Positions 17,401-24,748 of a stretch of DNA of 64,000 nucleotides are shown here, piece after piece; positions within the stretch are counted from its first letter, which is position 1, and every line of letters begins with the position of its first letter. Under the pieces are notes generated by a model. The model worked only from the letters and a program-made list of their open reading frames with translations, was not told where the DNA came from and ran no database searches. This DNA is from JBKEDC01 sp047972995 (GTDB lineage: Bacteria; Bacteroidota; Bacteroidia; Bacteroidales; Prolixibacteraceae), in the NCBI GenBank assembly GCA_047972995.1, contig JBKEBD010000003.1:1-64000 (forward strand). Direction: 5' to 3'. Position numbers and translations under genes: made by a program.

Positions 17401-17704
17401 AGGAACTCACCGTTACTTCCGTGAAAATGGGGTGGAATCAACACTACTGCACTGGCCAGATGAGTCTGACCGTCAGCCAAACATCACTACTTATTTGAAG
17501 GAGCACAAAATTGATTTAACTATCAATATTCCGAAAAACCACACCAAACGAGAATTGAGCAACGGATATCGTATTCGTCGCCAATCCATCGACTACAACG
17601 TGCCGTTGATTACCAACTCACGCGTGGCAAGTGCTTTCATTCATGCCGTGTGCAACTACAAGTTTGAAGACATCAACATCAAACATTGGGACGAGTATAA
17701 ATAG
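14468..17704 (+). CDS. carB: carbamoyl-phosphate synthase large subunit
   Basis: CarB makes carbamoyl phosphate from ammonia, bicarbonate and two ATP. It shows the two homologous ATP-grasp halves. The first begins with VIVLGSGALKIGEAGEFDYSG, the second with VVLGSGAYRIGSSVEFDW near residue 567. PIIVRAAYTLGGLGSG and VLIRPSYVLSGAAM are the matching phosphate-binding loops. The C-terminal ~140 residues form the MGS-like allosteric domain. Length 1078 is standard. It ends with TAG before a strong terminator, closing a two-gene operon. Confidence 0.98.
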   Translation: MVRLNKDIKKVIVLGSGALKIGEAGEFDYSGSQALKALKEEGIESVLINPNIATIQTSQDIADKVYFLPVTAQFVEEVIKKEKPDGILLAFGGQTALNCGVDLFHAGILEKYNIQVVGTPVQSIIDTEDREIFAGKLKEIDVLTPKSIACTTMEEGFAAAKEVGFPIIVRAAYTLGGLGSGFCSDEQELEELLTSAFSYSPQVLVEESIKGWKEVEYEVVRDKYNNCITVCNMENFDPLGIHTGESIVVAPSQTLSNAEYHKLREISIRIIRHIGVVGECNVQFALDPYSEDYRVIEVNARLSRSSALASKATGYPLAFVAAKLGLGYGLHELKNSVTKVTTACFEPALDYVVCKIPRWDLNKFSGVSKKLGSSMKSVGEIMSIGRSFEEAIQKGLRMVGLGMHGFVGNNEDLSNEQIDTELANPTDRRIFAIAAAFDKGYTVEQIHNITKIDCWFLQKLHNIHLLKERLASTPSLEKLDVNLLRSVKQSGFSDFQIARLVLKATGKATSEGVLEVRDFRKGKGITPFVKQIDTLAGEYPAQTNYLYLTYNGSEHDINFANDNKSIVVLGSGAYRIGSSVEFDWCSVNAINTIRKEGYRAIMINYNPETVSTDYDTCDRLYFDELSFERVMDIYDMEFPKGVIVSVGGQIPNNLAMRLHDQNVPILGTSALKIDNAEDRQKFSSLLDEIGVDQPRWSELTSVQHIYDFVDEVGFPVLIRPSYVLSGAAMNVVSNKEQLEHFLNMAAAVSKEHPVVVSEFIEQAKEIEVDAVADKGEVVAYAISEHVEYAGVHSGDATIVFPPQKLYVETIRRIKRISREIAKALDISGPFNMQFLAKDNDIKVIECNLRASRSFPFISKVMKINMIEIATKVMMGVPYDRPDKSLFELDYVGVKAPQFSFHRLLNADPVLGVDMASTGEVACIGENFYEAILKSMLSVGYKYPKKNILISSGPAHSKLELLSTAKLLQANDFNVFATEGTHRYFRENGVESTLLHWPDESDRQPNITTYLKEHKIDLTINIPKNHTKRELSNGYRIRRQSIDYNVPLITNSRVASAFIHAVCNYKFEDINIKHWDEYK

Positions 17705-17734
17705 CATACTTCCCCTTTGGGAAAAGATGAAAAT

Positions 17735-17772
17735 AACAAAGGAGAAACCGATTTCGGTTTCTCCTTTGTTTA
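17735..17772 (+). terminator. intrinsic terminator of carAB
   Basis: AACAAAGGAGAAACCGA pairs perfectly with TCGGTTTCTCCTTTGTT around a very short loop. It lies 30 nt after the carB stop. Both strands have an A/T-rich flank, so it may act in both directions. Confidence 0.85.
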
Positions 17773-17777
17773 TTATT

Positions 17778-17925
17778 AACCTGAGTTTCGGATAAGTTTT
17801 GCCTCAGGTTGTTCTGCTTTTGAGCAGAAACGATAGAATTTATGCCGAAAACAGAGCAAAAGGCTCTTAAGTGCAGCTATTTTTGAAATAAATCCTGTGG
17901 TGAAAGCTTATCCGAAATTCAGGTT
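17778..17925. repeat. MITE-like repeat, full copy (148 bp)
   Basis: The ends AACCTGAGTTTCGGATAAG (17778-17796) and CTTATCCGAAATTCAGGTT (17907-17925) are inverted copies with 18 of 19 matches. The flanks are similar (ATTATT left, ATTATA right), possibly a target duplication. Related pieces occur at 18148-18197, 44385-44465 and, only as a 12-bp end, at 54429-54440. No transposase is encoded. Confidence 0.7.
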
Positions 17926-17956
17926 ATTATAACCCCTAAATCCTTATCTTTGCCAC

Positions 17957-18142
17957 ATGAAAATTAGCAATATCAAAGCCCTAATGGCATTCCTAGCTGG
18001 ACTAACCGATGGACTCATCACCCGCCTACTCCTCAACTGGATTTTCCCTAGCATGAGCCGAAACCTTTCTACTTGCATTGTGATTGGTGTCGGATTGTGC
18101 TCATTTATTCTCAGTGCAAAGCTTTTGAAAAGCAGGGGGTAG
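17957..18142 (+). CDS. hypothetical small membrane protein
   Basis: This 61-residue frame has two hydrophobic stretches (about residues 8-31 and 38-56), separated by a short polar turn, and a basic C-terminus. TATCTTTG at 17945-17952, a -7 promoter match, lies only 4 nt before the ATG, so a leaderless transcript would be needed. I recognise no family. It is wedged between two copies of the MITE-like repeat, and the frame could be fortuitous. Confidence 0.35.
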   Translation: MKISNIKALMAFLAGLTDGLITRLLLNWIFPSMSRNLSTCIVIGVGLCSFILSAKLLKSRG

Positions 18143-18147
18143 TTATT

Positions 18148-18197
18148 TACCTGATTTTCAGACAACCTGAGGCAAAATCCTATCCGAAACTCAAGTT
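18148..18197. repeat. MITE-like repeat, internally deleted copy
   Basis: Positions 18158-18196 match the reverse complement of the first ~39 bp of the 17778 element with few changes (shared ACAACCTGAGGCAAAA and TATCCGAAACTCA). TTACCTGATTTTC at 18148-18160 resembles the opposite end. It is therefore an element with its middle removed, in inverted orientation, about 220 bp from the full copy. Confidence 0.6.
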
Positions 18198-18231
18198 ATT
18201 AGGGATTAGCGCTCCTCTGTTCCCTAATCCC

Positions 18232-19329
18232 TCACGAATGAAACACCAACAAGGGCGTAGTCGAGTGAAACACCATTTGTCGTGCCATACTTGGATTAAG
18301 CAAACGGCTAAGAATACCTCGGCGGTGCGTAGTGAGCGAAATTAAATCAACTTCATTCTTACGGATGTAATCTTCAAGCGTATTCAAATAATCCTCGCCT
18401 TGCACAATACTGCAATGAATGCTTGCATCGGGATATTTCTGCTCTAAATCGCTTTGCAAAATAGCAAGCTTCGCCTTGCTCAAAGCACTAGTTTGCTCTG
18501 TTCCTACATGGATACATGAAATATAGCGATCGAACTCACTCGAAAGTTCTAACAACTTCGCAATCGATAATAAATCTTTCTTGTCGAAATTAGTTGTGTA
18601 AAGTAGTTTTACTTGCTTATCGTAGTCAATATCTTTCGCTTGAATAGGCACAACCAACACCGGCACTTTCGATTTATAAATTACTCCTGCCGTAGTGCTT
18701 CCCACAATATCGTTGTTAACACCAGGACCTTTCGACCCCATCACAACCAACTTTGGTGGGTTGGCATCAATGTAATCTAAGATATCATCTTCAGGATAGC
18801 CAATCTTTATAATTTGCTCATTTTCTAAAGTTGCCCATCGCTCTGATCCAATCTCTTCCGATAGTTTTTGTAAGAAGCTTGAAAAACGTTGATTTGCAGC
18901 TTCCTCTCTAATCTTCATATTCTCGAAATACTCGGCATTCATCGCCACTACTTCCGAATAAGGCACACTCAAAAAATCCAACTGATTAATCACATGATAG
19001 AATGTGAGTTTAGCATCTAATCGGCTAGCAATTTCAAAAGCAGTTTTCGCTGCCTTATAGGCATAAGATGAGAAATCTACCAAAACCACCACATTGTTTT
19101 CTTTATCGAAATCCTTCAACTCCTCTTTTCCTAGAATAGTGTCAACAATACTCCATGCGCGTTCCACATCTTCCTCTCTTACCTTCACCTTCACCCCCAT
19201 GGCAGCAGCTCCTTGAAGCAAATTAACATTCTTCAAGCTGCTGTTAATTCCAGCATCTTGCAACATTGTTTTCAGCAATTCAGCCTTGGCATAAGGCAAA
19301 TGTGCTATCGTTATTAGTTTATCTGACAT
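18232..19329 (-). CDS. DUF2007 + tandem universal stress protein domains
   Basis: Residues 1-68 resemble the DUF2007 signal-transducing domain (AKAELLKTMLQDAGINSSLKN). Two USP folds follow. The first (~79-213) begins VVVLVDFSSYA and has the ATP-loop pattern GSKGPGVNNDIVGSTT. The second (~222-365) begins KLLYTTNFDKKDL and has a weaker loop, TTHRRGILSRLLNPSMARQ, lacking the clear glycine pattern, so it may not bind nucleotide. USPs are cytosolic stress or persistence proteins. The gene stands alone and is divergent from the SDR gene. Confidence 0.85.
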   Translation of the reverse strand: MSDKLITIAHLPYAKAELLKTMLQDAGINSSLKNVNLLQGAAAMGVKVKVREEDVERAWSIVDTILGKEELKDFDKENNVVVLVDFSSYAYKAAKTAFEIASRLDAKLTFYHVINQLDFLSVPYSEVVAMNAEYFENMKIREEAANQRFSSFLQKLSEEIGSERWATLENEQIIKIGYPEDDILDYIDANPPKLVVMGSKGPGVNNDIVGSTTAGVIYKSKVPVLVVPIQAKDIDYDKQVKLLYTTNFDKKDLLSIAKLLELSSEFDRYISCIHVGTEQTSALSKAKLAILQSDLEQKYPDASIHCSIVQGEDYLNTLEDYIRKNEVDLISLTTHRRGILSRLLNPSMARQMVFHSTTPLLVFHS

Positions 19330-19423
19330 ATCGCTTAGTTTTAGTTCGAAAATAATGATATATAATTAAACATTTCAAAGCTAATTGAAGTTTTAGTAAT
19401 ATTAAAGAAAAAAATTATATTTT

Positions 19424-20161
19424 ATGTCAACTGCACTAATTACAGGAGCCGCTAAGCGAATAGGACGAACCATTGCTGTTCATCTGGCTCAAAAAGGATG
19501 GAACATAGCGATACATTATAATCAATCGGAGAAAGCTGCCTTAAAATTATATGGCGAGCTTTGCGCTGCTCATCCCGAACAAGAATTTGGCTTGTTTCAA
19601 GCCGACTTACTCAACCCACTAGCTGCCGAACGCCTAATTCCAGAGGTAAACAAAGTGATGCCTAATCTGAGCTTACTAATAAACAACGCCTCGGTGTTTG
19701 AACAATCATCTATATTAAATTCCCCATTCGATTTAATTGAACGCACCATGCAAATCAATCTTGTAGCTCCCACGCTGCTCACCCGAGACTTTGGAAGACA
19801 CGTCGTTGAAGGAAATATTATCAATATTAACGACTCTCGAATAACAGGAAACAAAAGCGATTACGCAGCCTTCACCCTTTCAAAAAAAGGACTGTGGGAA
19901 CTTACCAAGATGGCTGCTTTAGAGTTTGCACCTCACATTCGCGTGAATTCAGTAACACTCGGCACCATTATACCTCCCAAAGGTAGTCCCGAGGAATACC
20001 TTGAAGATTTGGCTTCTAAATTACCACTCAACGAAACAGCATCCATTGAAGAAGTGCTTAAAACCATTGATTTCATTTTAGAAAGTAAGCATCTCACTGG
20101 GCAACAAATTTTCTGCGATGGCGGACGACAACTCGGAAATCCTCACAAATATCGAGATTAA
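19424..20161 (+). CDS. SDR oxidoreductase, pteridine-reductase-like, Tyr-to-Phe active site
   Basis: A 245-residue short-chain dehydrogenase with the NADPH loop TGAAKRIGR at residues 7-15, LLINNAS, and a C-terminal FCDGGRQLG. The overall pattern resembles PTR1/FolM pteridine reductases. At the catalytic YxxxK site the sequence is F-T-L-S-K, so Phe150 replaces the usual Tyr while Lys154 remains. Asp137, 13 residues before it, matches the Asp used by PTR1. The enzyme may reduce a pterin by a changed mechanism or may have lost reductase activity. It has no obvious operon partner. Confidence 0.85.
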   Translation: MSTALITGAAKRIGRTIAVHLAQKGWNIAIHYNQSEKAALKLYGELCAAHPEQEFGLFQADLLNPLAAERLIPEVNKVMPNLSLLINNASVFEQSSILNSPFDLIERTMQINLVAPTLLTRDFGRHVVEGNIININDSRITGNKSDYAAFTLSKKGLWELTKMAALEFAPHIRVNSVTLGTIIPPKGSPEEYLEDLASKLPLNETASIEEVLKTIDFILESKHLTGQQIFCDGGRQLGNPHKYRD

Positions 20162-20235
20162 AAGTAATCTAACCGATTTATTTGTATATTTCACCTATTA
20201 TGAACAAATAAAATATACAGCGAATAGATTTTTAC

Positions 20236-20243
20236 TACATTTG
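20236..20243 (+). promoter_or_regulatory. -7 promoter element
   Basis: TACATTTG matches TAnnTTTG and lies 24 nt before the start of the 87-residue acidic protein gene. I see no TTG at the -33 distance. Confidence 0.5.
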
Positions 20244-20266
20244 CCTAAACTCAAAATTAGAATATC

Positions 20267-20530
20267 ATGTTACCAAAGTTTTTATTAGCCGACAACTCAC
20301 AAGAGTTCCCAGAAACAATTTTCATTGTACACAACGAAGAACCTCGATTTATTGTAGAATCTGATATCGAAGATTTTGCTAAAAATCAAAAAATTCACTG
20401 GATTGATGACAAGCCTGAATCTCCAGAATTAATCCATACTTTATTAGAAGATGCCGAAGATTTCCTTGATGCTGAATTAGACTATCAAGACATTCTACTT
20501 GGCGAAGACGATGACGAAGATTACGAATAA
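20267..20530 (+). CDS. hypothetical small acidic protein
   Basis: An 87-residue, strongly acidic soluble protein ending in a run of Asp and Glu (GEDDDEDYE). It has no signal peptide or membrane segment and no motif I can assign. A promoter-like TACATTTG precedes it, and codon use is like the neighbours, so it is probably a real gene. It sits 15 nt upstream of a PspC gene and shares its terminator, so the two form a small operon. Confidence 0.7.
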   Translation: MLPKFLLADNSQEFPETIFIVHNEEPRFIVESDIEDFAKNQKIHWIDDKPESPELIHTLLEDAEDFLDAELDYQDILLGEDDDEDYE

Positions 20531-20545
20531 ACAATAAGATTAGAT

Positions 20546-20740
20546 ATGAATAATAGTAGCAAAAAATTATACCGATCACAAAATAAAATGATTGCTGGAG
20601 TGGCTACAGGAGTAGCTGAATACTTCGACATCGACCCAACAATTGCTCGATTAATCTTTGCCTTTTTTATCCTCTTTGCTGGTGCTGGAATCTGGGCATA
20701 CATCATTATGTGGATTATAGTGCCTGAAAGATGTTATTAA
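20546..20740 (+). CDS. PspC-domain membrane protein
   Basis: A 64-residue protein made almost only of a PspC domain: KKLYRSQNKMIAGVATGVAEYFDID, then a membrane segment FAFFILFAGAGIWAYIIMWIIVP ending in a conserved Pro. PspC proteins sit in the inner membrane and take part in envelope stress responses in other bacteria. Here no pspA or other psp gene is nearby. Its partner is the acidic protein upstream. Confidence 0.9.
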   Translation: MNNSSKKLYRSQNKMIAGVATGVAEYFDIDPTIARLIFAFFILFAGAGIWAYIIMWIIVPERCY

Positions 20741-20757
20741 TCACATATCAAGCAAAA

Positions 20758-20800
20758 AACAATAAGAGCCAGTTCGTTTGAGCTGGCTCTTATTGTTTTT
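20758..20800 (+). terminator. intrinsic terminator after PspC gene
   Basis: AACAATAAGAGCCAG...C pairs with G...CTGGCTCTTATTGTT, an 18-bp near-perfect stem around GTTT, followed by T5. The tex gene converges from the other side, and the stem may serve both strands. Confidence 0.9.
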
Positions 20801-20827
20801 GGAGTCTATGACGTGCTACTCGCTAAT

Positions 20828-22966
20828 TCAAAGTCCTCGCATACTTAATTGTATGCGTTGGCGATTTAAATCAACATCGGTAACACGCACCTGCACTTGC
20901 TGACGCAGCTTGAGCACCTCCGACGGGTCGCTGATGTATTTATCGGCAATTTGCGAAATATGCACTAAACCATCTTGCTTCAACCCCACATCAACGAAAG
21001 CTCCAAACTTAGTCAGGTTGGTCACTAGGCCCGGCAGCACCATGCCCACTTGCAAATCGTTCATGTTATGCACATTCGCAAAGCTGAAAGCGGTGAGCTT
21101 TTCGCGCGGGTCTAGTCCCGGCTTCATCAACTCCTTACTGATATCTTGCAAGGTGGGCAAACCCACCTTGTCGCTCACATAGTTTTGCAGTGGAATAGAT
21201 TTCACCAATTGTTCACTCTGCACCAAATCTCCTACCGAGCATTTCAAATCTTTTGCCATTTGCTCCACCAGGGCGTAAGCTTCGGGATGCACCGCCGAAT
21301 TGTCAAGCGCATTTTCCGCTTGCGGAATGCGCAAGAAACCCGCACATTGTTCAAATGCTTTTGCGCCCAAGCGAGGCACCTTAGTCAGCTCCTTTCTCGA
21401 TTGGAAAGCTCCGTGCTCTGCACGATAGTCCACAATGTTTTGCGCCAATTGCGCCCCCAATCCCGACACATAGCTCAAAAGCTGCTTTGATGCCGTGTTC
21501 ACATTCACCCCCACGCTATTCACTGCCGATTCCACCACTCGATCGAGCGACTCGCGCAGCATCTTCTGGTCAACATCATGCTGATACTGCCCCACTCCAA
21601 TCGACTTGGCGTCAATCTTCACTAACTCCGCTAGTGGGTCAATCAATCGGCGACCAATAGACACGGCACCACGCACCGTCACATCATAGTCGGGAAACTC
21701 GGCTCGTGCCACCTCCGAAGCGGAGTAAATCGACGCGCCATCTTCTGAAATCAGATAGACTTCCACGCCATCGGGCAAGCCGCAAGACTTTACAAAGCTC
21801 TCGGTTTCTCGTCCCGCATTGCCATCGCCAATGGCAATGGCTTCAATCTGATATTTTTGAAGCAAATGCTCTAACTCGAGCTTACTGTCTGCTGTTTTGT
21901 TTTGCGGAGGGTGCGGATAAATCGTACTATTATAAATGAGGTTGCTTTGCGCATCGAGGCACACCAATTTGCAGCCCGTGCGAAAACCGGGGTCGAGTGC
22001 CAGCACTCGCTTTTGCCCTAGCGGAGCTGCGAGCAACAATTGGCGAAGGTTTTCAGCAAAAACCTCAATTGCTTCTTTGTCAGCTTTTTCCTTGTGGAGC
22101 TTGCTAAACTCATTGGCAATCGAGGGCGAAAGCAATCGCTTATGAGCATCTTTCAGTGCCAACTGAATTTGCTCGGCATTCTCGCCCGACGAGCGCACAA
22201 AAATGCGATCCAATCGTTCGCGACATCGCTCCTCATCCGTTTCTAAGCTTAGGCGAACAAAGCCCTCGCTTTCCGCACGCAACATTGCCAATAGACGATG
22301 CGAAGGACATTTTTTCAACGGCTCGTTCCACTCGAAATAGTCGCGATACTTAACGCCTTCCTCTTCCTTCGCCTTCACCACTTTCGATTGAATCATTGCG
22401 CCTTGCTCGTAAGACTTCCTCACGGTGTTTCGAGCTTTCTCGCTTTCATTCACCCACTCTGCCATGATGTCGCGCGCACCTTGCAAGGCTTCTTCCACGC
22501 TTGCTACTTCGCCTTTCACAAATCGCTGTGCCGCTTCTTGTAAATGGCGCACATTTTGGCTCATTAGCATCTTTGCCAAAGGTTCTAATCCCTTCTCACG
22601 CGCCATCGAAGCTTTCGTTTTGCGCTTGGGTTTATAGGGGAGGTAAATATCTTCCATCTCGCTGCTCAACCAGCAATCAGAAATACGTTTTTGAAGTTCA
22701 GGAGTAAGTTTTCCTTGCTCCTCAATGGTAGTTAAAATGGTTTCTTTACGTTTGAGCAATTCCTCTAAACGAGTCTTTTCGCTCTGAACTGCCCCCACTT
22801 GCAGTTCATCGAGACTGCCAGTGCGCTCTTTCCGATAGCGAGAGATGAACGGAATGGTTGCGCCTTCATCTAAAAGCTGTACAGTGTGTTCTACCTGCCA
22901 GCTAGGCAGAGCTAAAAGCTCTGAAATCTTAATTATTATTTGTTGCATAGGATTGGGTTCTACCAA
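20828..22966 (-). CDS. tex: Tex-family transcription accessory protein
   Basis: Tex proteins are cytosolic nucleic-acid-binding proteins linked to transcription. The N-terminal helical region (PFISRYRKERTGSLDE) is typical. A YqgF-like RNase H fold begins near ALDPGFRTGCK (residue ~324). Helix-hairpin-helix elements lie near NVNTASKQLLSYVSGLG (residue ~490). A C-terminal S1 domain (GMVLPGLVTNLTKFGAFVDVGL) ends the protein. Total length of about 706-712 is normal. Met at 22948 is the more likely start, because the longer frame from 22966 runs into the end of the upstream toxin reading frame. Confidence 0.93.
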   Translation of the reverse strand: MVEPNPMQQIIIKISELLALPSWQVEHTVQLLDEGATIPFISRYRKERTGSLDELQVGAVQSEKTRLEELLKRKETILTTIEEQGKLTPELQKRISDCWLSSEMEDIYLPYKPKRKTKASMAREKGLEPLAKMLMSQNVRHLQEAAQRFVKGEVASVEEALQGARDIMAEWVNESEKARNTVRKSYEQGAMIQSKVVKAKEEEGVKYRDYFEWNEPLKKCPSHRLLAMLRAESEGFVRLSLETDEERCRERLDRIFVRSSGENAEQIQLALKDAHKRLLSPSIANEFSKLHKEKADKEAIEVFAENLRQLLLAAPLGQKRVLALDPGFRTGCKLVCLDAQSNLIYNSTIYPHPPQNKTADSKLELEHLLQKYQIEAIAIGDGNAGRETESFVKSCGLPDGVEVYLISEDGASIYSASEVARAEFPDYDVTVRGAVSIGRRLIDPLAELVKIDAKSIGVGQYQHDVDQKMLRESLDRVVESAVNSVGVNVNTASKQLLSYVSGLGAQLAQNIVDYRAEHGAFQSRKELTKVPRLGAKAFEQCAGFLRIPQAENALDNSAVHPEAYALVEQMAKDLKCSVGDLVQSEQLVKSIPLQNYVSDKVGLPTLQDISKELMKPGLDPREKLTAFSFANVHNMNDLQVGMVLPGLVTNLTKFGAFVDVGLKQDGLVHISQIADKYISDPSEVLKLRQQVQVRVTDVDLNRQRIQLSMRGL

Positions 22967-23235
22967 TTGGAAAAGAAGGATAAAATCTCCATATTATCAT
23001 CCTAGATACGATAATACAATGAATTTAATTTTAAAACCACAGCTTTGTGCATATTTTTAGATTCAGCCTTGGGAAATGCACTTGGATTTACAGCAATTAG
23101 GGCTATCGTACTTTCAATCTTGGGGGCTAATCTTCTGAATTCTTTATCGGAAAAGTTGGTTTCTAAATAATCTGTTGTTTGGGATAATTCGGCTAAGGCA
23201 TTAGTTGTCCAATGTATCTTATAGCCATTTTTCAT
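22960..23235 (-). pseudogene. RelE/ParE-family toxin with premature stop
   Basis: The N-terminal 77 residues (KIHWTTNALAELSQTTDYLE ... KAVVLKLNSLYYRI) match the RelE/ParE toxin fold. TAG at 23002-23004 stops the frame right after YYRI. Reading on in the same frame gives DDNMEILSFFSNW and then TAG at 22960-22962. That is the C-terminal beta-strand (xxIEILSFFDxR type) expected of a full ParE toxin. One base change therefore cuts the last ~14 residues. The truncated toxin may be inactive. It follows its antitoxin gene by 7 nt. Confidence 0.75.
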
Positions 23236-23242
23236 AAATTTT

Positions 23243-23452
23243 TCAGGCTTCTTCGTGTGTTTCTAATTGCATATTGTCTGCATCTGCTATTCCTCGTTCA
23301 ATAGAAATTCGTTCCTCTTCCGAAATCGTATTCCACCAATCGCTCGATTCTCTTTTTCGAAAATCACTTAATTTTTCAATGATAGCAGTATCTTCCAAAT
23401 TTGACAACCATTCTATAAGTTCATTTCGCTTATTCAAAACATTTGCATCCAT
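23243..23452 (-). CDS. antitoxin of RelE/ParE-type module
   Basis: A 69-residue protein directly upstream of, and 7 nt from, the toxin gene. It has a helical N-terminus (NKRNELIEWLSNLED) and an acidic C-terminus with EEERISIERGIADA, the pattern seen in small antitoxins paired with ParE/RelE toxins in Bacteroidetes. The role is assigned from position and general sequence, not from a clear DNA-binding motif. The gene is intact while its toxin is truncated, which fits the loss of the toxin first. Confidence 0.65.
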   Translation of the reverse strand: MDANVLNKRNELIEWLSNLEDTAIIEKLSDFRKRESSDWWNTISEEERISIERGIADADNMQLETHEEA

Positions 23453-23530
23453 ATCTCTTATTTCTTAAACAATCACAATTCAAATTTATCATTTATTCTA
23501 AAAACGGCTGCAAGATAGCACAAAAACCCC

Positions 23531-23538
23531 TACTTTTG
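23531..23538 (+). promoter_or_regulatory. rpe -7 promoter element
   Basis: TACTTTTG matches the TAnnTTTG consensus 22 nt upstream of the rpe start codon. Confidence 0.55.
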
Positions 23539-23560
23539 AGGCATCAAAAACAAAAGAGCC

Positions 23561-24217
23561 ATGACAAAACGACTTGTTTCTCCCTCGATTCTCGCTGCCA
23601 ATTTTTTGGAATTGGGCAAGGAAATTGAAATGCTTAATGCTAGTGAAGCCGATTATATTCACTGCGATGTGATGGATGGGGTGTTTGTGCCGAACATCTC
23701 CTTCGGATTGCCCATCATTCAGCACGTGCACCACATTGCCACCAAACCGCTTGATGTGCATCTGATGATTGAGAACCCCGATATATATATTGAAGATTTT
23801 CAGAAAGCGGGTGCAGCCATGCTCACAGTGCACGAAGAAACCTGCCGCCACTTACACCGCACAGTGCACAAGATTAAAGAATGCGGCATGAAAGCAGGGG
23901 TCTGCTTGAATCCACACACTCCCGTTTCAACTTTAGAAGAAATAATTCCCTATGCCAATTGCATCATGCTCATGACAGTAAACCCGGGGTTTGGCGGACA
24001 AAAATTTATTGAATCAAGCTATGAAAAAGTGCGCAAGCTACGCAAAATGGTCGATGCACTCAACCCGAATTGCCTCATTGAAGTTGATGGTGGAGTAAAC
24101 TTTGAAACAGGCAAACTGCTCTATGAAGCAGGCGTTGATATGCTCGTAGCAGGTAGCTTCGTGTTCAATTCAAAAGACTCAATTGCAACAATTAAAGGGC
24201 TGAAAGAAATTTGTTGA
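23561..24217 (+). CDS. rpe: ribulose-phosphate 3-epimerase
   Basis: Rpe interconverts ribulose-5-phosphate and xylulose-5-phosphate in the pentose phosphate pathway. The TIM-barrel motifs are all present: SPSILAANFLEL at the N-terminus, HCDVMDGVFVPNISFG with metal-binding His and Asp, DVHLMIENP, MTVNPGFGGQKFI and EVDGGVN. Length 218 is normal. It is monocistronic, with a promoter-like box upstream and a strong terminator just after the stop. Confidence 0.97.
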   Translation: MTKRLVSPSILAANFLELGKEIEMLNASEADYIHCDVMDGVFVPNISFGLPIIQHVHHIATKPLDVHLMIENPDIYIEDFQKAGAAMLTVHEETCRHLHRTVHKIKECGMKAGVCLNPHTPVSTLEEIIPYANCIMLMTVNPGFGGQKFIESSYEKVRKLRKMVDALNPNCLIEVDGGVNFETGKLLYEAGVDMLVAGSFVFNSKDSIATIKGLKEIC

Positions 24218-24232
24218 ACGCTTGACTCTAGC

Positions 24233-24274
24233 AAAAAACGTCCTTGCAACACGATTTGCAAGGACGTTTTTTTT
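24233..24274 (+). terminator. intrinsic terminator of rpe
   Basis: AAAAAACGTCCTTGCAA pairs with TTGCAAGGACGTTTTTT around a 6-nt loop, ending in eight T. Confidence 0.92.
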
Positions 24275-24290
24275 CACCTGTCCACTAGAA

Positions 24291-24748
24291 TTACTCTTCC
24301 TTCCACCATTCCTCGACTAGGCTTTGCGACGCTCGTCCGCGGAACACGTTTCCTTCTTTCATAATGGTAGTTTCCGAACAGCTCGGTTTTAACTCTTTCA
24401 AGGTATTTCCCCAACCAGAGCCACCTGATGTAGCAAAAAGTATGACTGTCTTTCCTGAAAAATCATAGGCTTCCAAAAACGTATTGATGATGGTTGGTTC
24501 AACATACCACCAAATGGGGAAGCCCACAAAAATCACATCGTAATCGCTCACCTTAGCCTATTTGTCTGCTAATGTAGGACGAAATTTTTTATCGCGCATT
24601 TCAATGTTACTTCGGCTGTTTTCAGCCTGCCAATCTAAATCTGCTGGTGTGTAGAGCACCTCGGGCTTAATTTCATACAAAACGGCATTTGCCAATTTCG
24701 ATAGTCGCTGTGCAACCGAGCGTGTTTTGTCACTTGCCGAGAAGACGC
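24291..24748 (-). pseudogene. flavodoxin, nonsense mutation and lost N-terminus
   Basis: On the minus strand the frame from about 24748 reads FSASDKTRSVAQRLSKLA, the flavodoxin FMN-phosphate loop region. It then hits TAG at 24558-24560. The same frame resumes as KVSDYDVIFVGFPIWWYVEPT and LFATSGGSGWGNT, the flavodoxin-4 type FMN-binding loops, to a normal end. The first ~8 residues are missing because the sequence joins an aldo-keto reductase fragment. It is one of three decayed genes between rpe and feoAB. Confidence 0.8.

Noticed and set aside
20267..20740. Phage-shock (psp) operon
   Set aside because: Only a minimal PspC protein is present; the adjacent acidic protein is not PspA- or PspB-like.
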